From Kudoa neothunni (taxonomy: Eukaryota; Cnidaria), in contig OZ199840.1 in assembly GCA_964304625.1 (NCBI GenBank), positions 1,116,001-1,180,000 of the forward strand: DNA of 64,000 nucleotides. Direction: 5' to 3'. This document shows, piece after piece, positions 59,653 through 64,000 of this stretch (positions are counted from its first letter, which is position 1; the number at the start of each line of letters is the position of its first letter). The notes below the pieces were generated by a model. It ran no database searches. It was not told the DNA's origin and saw only the letters and a program-made list of their open reading frames with translations. The translations under genes were made by a program, and so were the position numbers.

Positions 59653-61150
59653 CAATTTTTTTTACTGAAATAAAAGAAGAGATAATTTTTAGCGTAAACG
59701 ATGAGTTTAAGGATTTGTTAGGTTCTAGATTTTACGATATAACACTTAAAAACTGCAAACTGGTCACGTGACGCATAAAAAACTTTGTTTGGTTATGATA
59801 TTTTTCGGAGGGAGTTCTTGAAATGATGGCGAAATTATCATATGACTTACTAATGGAGAGAATCATGGAAACCAATAAATATTAAACCGTCTTTAATCTT
59901 TATTCCCAGAAAATTGGTCAAAAAACCAACGTTGTGGTTGTGTGCGCAATTTGCAATAAATTTTGGTATTAGAGCCACCTAATAAATGTTTGTGAGTCTT
60001 TTTTGCGTTAAATGTGGTTTATTTATGGCAAAAATAGGCTAAGAAATTACATTGATTAATATTTTAATTTAAAAGGTTTAATTAGGACAACACACAGCCA
60101 ACTGAAATCAGGATTAAAAACTAATCACGGTTGTTGGCGAAAGTGATATTCGTAGGATTGTCGAGATTTTTTACAAATTTATTTGCGCTATAACTCTTTA
60201 CTCTTTTTTCTCCCACCAAAGAAAAACAATATTTCTTCTTACGGATTTTTTTTTGTAACTAGCGATAAAATAAATATCTGACGTAGGTTTCTACTCCAGA
60301 GTCAGTCGGATAGGAGTGCAGTCGATTTTCGGTCCATTAGACGGTTAAATATTATTTAATCTAAAAAACTTGGTTGGATGCTCGATTTGGGTTTACAACG
60401 CTAAACATGGGAGCTTTCATAAAGTTACGCATTGATTGGCGCTTGTTTAACTAAAGCACAATCAAAAAGCCTTTCTATAATATAATAAACGTATATTACG
60501 ATTTTAATTTACCTCGATGAATGCATAAAAACATTCTTTATATAGTGCCGCTAATTTCATTTAGAACTGGTGTATAAACACGATTTTGTTGGAGTAATAT
60601 CAGGTAGATTCCTCTATGATCGGTATTATTGCTTTAAAGCGGTGACAGTGTATCAATATCATTCCGGTTTTACTGTTTCGATAAATTCATAAAAATCTCT
60701 TTTTTATTGCATAGAGACAATGATAAACTTGGATTTATGTTGATTGCGGCTATTGAATTTGTTTTTAACGTATGTTGGCCTGTAAATTTAAATCAGCCCT
60801 TCTCTATCAACTGTACATCTGATTTTATTTATTCTACTGAAGATTAAAAAGATCGAGTATTAAGCAACTAAGTTAAATAAATCTTCATTAGCTCATATTA
60901 AACATGTAGATATTGTTTATTTGGTGTTTAGTTGTCAAAAGTTCGTGATTCTGAATTATTTGGTTGAATAAATTTTGGAAAGTTCACTATAAATAATTAA
61001 AAAATCGCGATTCAATTATAACTCTAATTGATTCTTTATATTTAGAGGTTGATTCATGATAGAATAATTAACAATCTCTTTGAACGATGGAATCTAATGG
61101 TAACCATCGTTCTATTCAGACCGGTAAATCGGTAGGATAACAAAAGAAAG

Positions 61151-61761
61151 GTGCCAAATTATAGTTTTTTTGAATTAATCGTAGAACAAGCAATTTTTTG
61201 CTTTAAAGTCGTAAGAGTTCTCACAGGATTCAAAACAGATGAGCAATTCCATATAAGGTGTTATTATCAGTGGATTAGAGTCGGAAAACTTTCAAATCAA
61301 CAAATTAACTGCATTAAATTCTCAGTCGGGACCAACCCAGCTCTGGCTATACTTTGTGGTAAGTTGTTTTTATGGTGTGAAATTCCGACAAATAATATAA
61401 AGCATAAGTCAAGTGGTGGATAGTTCCAAAAGAGTAAATTTTCGTGTTTTTTCACCGACAAACCCACCAGTGATAAGATAATATTTTATTGACATTTTGG
61501 CGTGATAACATGGAAGGTAGGTTTTCAAGTTGTGTTCCCGGTTTGGCTGCATCAAAGCAAGTATCGGCATTCACATCGCTCTTTAAGGAAAATAATAAAA
61601 CTTTGGTATTACGTTATGAGCATCATTTGTGTATTCCCCTGATGGGAAACCCTCTAAGTTTTGCTCATCGACATAGTCATTGTTGCGTAAAATGCGATAT
61701 AAACACTATAGAGATATTTTTATCGACGCCTCATTTTGCTAATAGAACTGTCGACATTTAG
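61151..61761 (+). CDS. Possible EVH1-domain exons (Homer-like), tentative
   Basis: Exon 61151-61361 reads EQAIFCFKVVRVLTGF and later QWIRVGKLSNQQINCIKFSV, ending at a GTAAGT donor. A second open stretch near 61480-61600 reads FWRDNMEG, then VPGLAASKQVSAFTSLFKE. Compared with Homer EVH1 domains (EQPIF at the start, Trp in strand 2, a QxxxW...GLGF segment and a final helix ending in F-x-E), the order and some residues agree, but identity is low. EVH1 domains bind proline-rich ligands. The coiled-coil exons from 62.7 kb would fit the Homer layout. The exact exon junctions, and whether this belongs to the downstream gene, are not proven. Confidence 0.33.
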
Positions 61762-62475
61762 AATAGAAGTGGAGAGGTATTGCCTATAGAATAACCATCA
61801 ATTCTATCGATTTAATAGAGTAAATTGTTGTTTTTATAATTCTTATCAAAAGGGGCGAATTGTTAGAATATGTTTTTTTGGCTCTCAAGATTAGAGCCTT
61901 TTTCAATTAACAATCAGTTTACGTTTTTATCGAATTTATTTAACTATTCACCAATTTTTAATGACAATTAGTTTGTGAGAAATCAATTATTCATATATTA
62001 AAAAGGTTGGTAGAAGGAAACAAATGGCTTTTCAAAATTGATATTGTTTTTGATTTTACAAACTAATTGTGTCTATTTATAGTAAAACATGCCAAAAAAT
62101 TCAAAGACATTCGATCAGAAAAAGATTCCTTTTTCGTCTCCACTTATCAAAGCTACGCTAATGGAACAAGAGGACGATAACAGTAGTAAACTTAGGGCCA
62201 AATACACTAATATTAAAGTGAAATCAAATTTGTTTGTTTATAATCACATCAATACTACGTTTATAGAATGAAATCAATTACGATACATCGTCACTGTCGT
62301 CAACCTACAAAGGATGTGTGCTGGATAAACGATCGTATATATGACGTTTTTTTACCTATTAAATAATAGATACTTTTTAAGAACATCACAAATCAGCGAA
62401 ATGAACAGAGTAGATTTCATCGTTAAAATTGATTGGCTCATATTTATTTGAACTGAATCGTTTTTATTCTTATAG

Positions 62476-64000
62476 GATGACGCAAAAGGCGGCAATTGGA
62501 CTACAATCACTCCGAAAAATGAAGCTTACATAGATTGGGACAATTGTAACGATAATATCTCAAAAATAGATTCTCAAGTGAATCACATTTAAATTTTTAT
62601 TGACGAATTAATTGTATGAACATATAGGGATCGTCCGCTGTTGAGCTAGTCGTAGCGGTAAAGTCAGCCATTCAGCAACGACAAGATATCCTAGAGGTAG
62701 CTTCTGCATATGTAATCTAACTAGATTTGAGTTCAAATTCGAGCAGGAGTGGAAGAAGAAAGCCGAAACTTCAGTGAATGAATTGCAACAGGTGAAACAA
62801 GGCAAGAGTCAATTGGAATGCTCTATCGGAAAAAAAGAAAGAATGATTTCCCAACTCACGAAAGAGATTTCCGAAATGTAATTGAAGCTTCTATGTATTC
62901 TATTTATTTTTCATCTATTCTATGTTAGGCAAACTCAACTAACAATTCTTCACGGCGAGACTAGCACACTTAAAAAGAATTATGAATGCGCCAAGTCGGA
63001 AAAAGAAAAACTCAATTCATTGTACCATTGTGCATTGCAAGAGTTGAGCGATGCTAGGAAAAAGTTAACTCTCACAGAAGAACAAAGAGACAAACTCGAA
63101 CGTAGATTCCGACTTCAGGAAGAAGAAAACGAACATTGGTTCAAAAAAGGCGAGCAAATTGAGACCGAACTTGTCAATTCGAAACATACTATCGCTTCTT
63201 TGAAAGCAGAAATTGTTGAATTAGAAGAGAAACTTGCGCTGTTACAAGCTCAACTCATTGGAAAGACAATAGAGCATAAAGTTATAAAATCAACATTCTA
63301 AAACATACTTAGAATTTATGAATTAGGAAGATGATGGTGCTATTGAAGAACTCAAAACGAGGTTGACTCAATCGTTGGAAGAGTTGAAGAAAGAAATCCA
63401 ACGGAATAGAGTTAACACCACCGAGATAAACAAAATGACTCAGCTAATCGATAAATTGGAACAGGATAAAGCAAACATTCAGAAGGTTACCAACTTTTAT
63501 TAATTTTGTGACATAAATATAAAAAATGTAGTTATTGAATGAAGCTGAGGAACAGAAAAATGCATTCCAGATTCAGAATTCTTCCCTGCAATCAGAGCTT
63601 AAAAGTTGGAAGGAAAAGTACAATGATATTCAGCAATCGTGTGAAGAACTGCAGAAAACGGTAAAAAATCTAGAAAAAAAGTAATCAACAGTTAACTCAA
63701 TAAATAAAATAATTTTTATTAAGAATGAAAGAATTTGAAGCCGATAACATACATCTGAAGAAAAAATTGTCTGATTCTCTCACGGAAAATACCAATTTAC
63801 AAGAAGAGCTTGAAAAGACAGATGAGAGCCTCAAAAAAAGTCAAAATCAACTATTAAAATTACAAATTGACCTAGAAAAACAAAAAACATTACTAACTGA
63901 TGCCAATACTAACATTAAAATGCTCCAGAATGAAAAGCAATCCATCAGCAAACAACTGAAAATCCTGGAAGACATGGAAAAGAAACGCCAAAAGAAACGC
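62476..64000 (+). CDS. Coiled-coil protein, runs off the window
   Basis: Five well-defined exons (62725-62877, 62929-63280, 63327-63485, 63532-63680, 63724 to the edge) with introns of 51, 46, 46 and 43 nt give more than 350 residues of uninterrupted heptad-rich sequence (FKFEQEWKKKAET, RRFRLQEEENEHW, MTQLIDKLEQDKAN, NLQEELEKTDESLKK). There are no frame breaks. An upstream exon 62476-62578 (DDAKGGNWTTITPKNEAYID...) ends at a GTGAAT donor and probably joins after another short exon. Myosin tails, ROCK-type proteins and Homer all carry such coiled coils, and nothing here separates them except the possible EVH1 exons at 61.2-61.8 kb. A role in dimerisation or scaffolding is inferred only from the coiled coil. 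Confidence 0.65.

Larger units (their letters stand above)
59441..61150. other. Gene-free region with two GGGGT hairpins
   Basis: No supported exon. Hairpins of the GGGGT/ACCCC type lie at 59452-59473 and 59632-59652. A 9-bp inverted repeat (GAACGATGG/CCATCGTTC) lies near 61081-61112. Confidence 0.4.

Noticed and set aside
62630-62725. tRNA-like or SINE-like sequence with A-box and B-box-like blocks (GAGTTCAAATTCGAGC)
   Set aside because: No cloverleaf can be drawn, and the right part is the start of a good coiled-coil exon, so the resemblance is probably chance.
1-64000. Prokaryotic features such as operons, CRISPR arrays or riboswitches
   Set aside because: Genes are spliced and eukaryotic, no direct-repeat arrays with spacers are present, and no bacterial regulatory elements are expected or seen.

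Overview
This is a strongly AT-rich eukaryotic window that looks like an invertebrate animal. It has spliced genes for widely conserved eukaryotic or metazoan functions, many very short GT-AG introns (mostly 42-64 nt), and a dense set of animal-type DNA transposons (piggyBac, hAT, Tc1/mariner, pogo, Merlin/ISXO2-like) plus a Ty3/Gypsy remnant of the K02A2.6-like type. A compact or parasitic metazoan is likely; a myxozoan is possible, but the species cannot be fixed from this sequence alone.

Layout: (1) 0-3.4 kb: the first exon of a kynurenine aminotransferase-like gene (minus), an RRM protein (plus) and a mitochondrial phosphatidylserine decarboxylase (minus). (2) 3.4-12.1 kb: gene-poor, with a broken Gypsy element and a pogo-like element. 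(3) 12.1-23.7 kb: ORC5 (plus), MIOS, the GATOR2 subunit (minus), and an intact purine nucleoside phosphorylase (minus). (4) 23.7-29.5 kb: AT-rich, with one 5S rRNA gene (minus). (5) 29.5-38 kb: two diverged tandem LCAT/PLA2G15-type lipase genes (minus) on either side of a piggyBac fossil. (6) 40.7-51 kb: a transposon cluster (Merlin/ISXO2-like, Tc1/mariner, a second Merlin fossil and a complete 4.3-kb Merlin element with 175-bp inverted repeats, an 8-bp target duplication and a nested TA-flanked element), with exons of an unidentified membrane protein between. (7) 52.7-54.5 kb: ALG3 (plus). (8) 55-59.4 kb: a hAT element with matching ends. (9) 61.1-64 kb: a coiled-coil protein, possibly Homer-like with an EVH1 domain, that runs off the window.

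The host genes are housekeeping functions and do not form one pathway: replication origin recognition (ORC5), amino-acid sensing upstream of TORC1 (MIOS), purine salvage (PNP), N-glycan assembly (ALG3), phospholipid synthesis (PSD) and turnover (two LCAT-family lipases), and tryptophan/aromatic amino-acid catabolism (KYAT-like).

The most notable anomaly is that several conserved genes (PSD, ORC5, MIOS, both lipases, ALG3) need single-base frame changes, often at or next to short homopolymers, while PNP and the 62.7-64 kb coiled-coil exons need none. Uncorrected consensus indels or gene decay are the simplest explanations. The nearly coincident break in the two diverged lipase paralogs is the one observation that does not fit those explanations easily.
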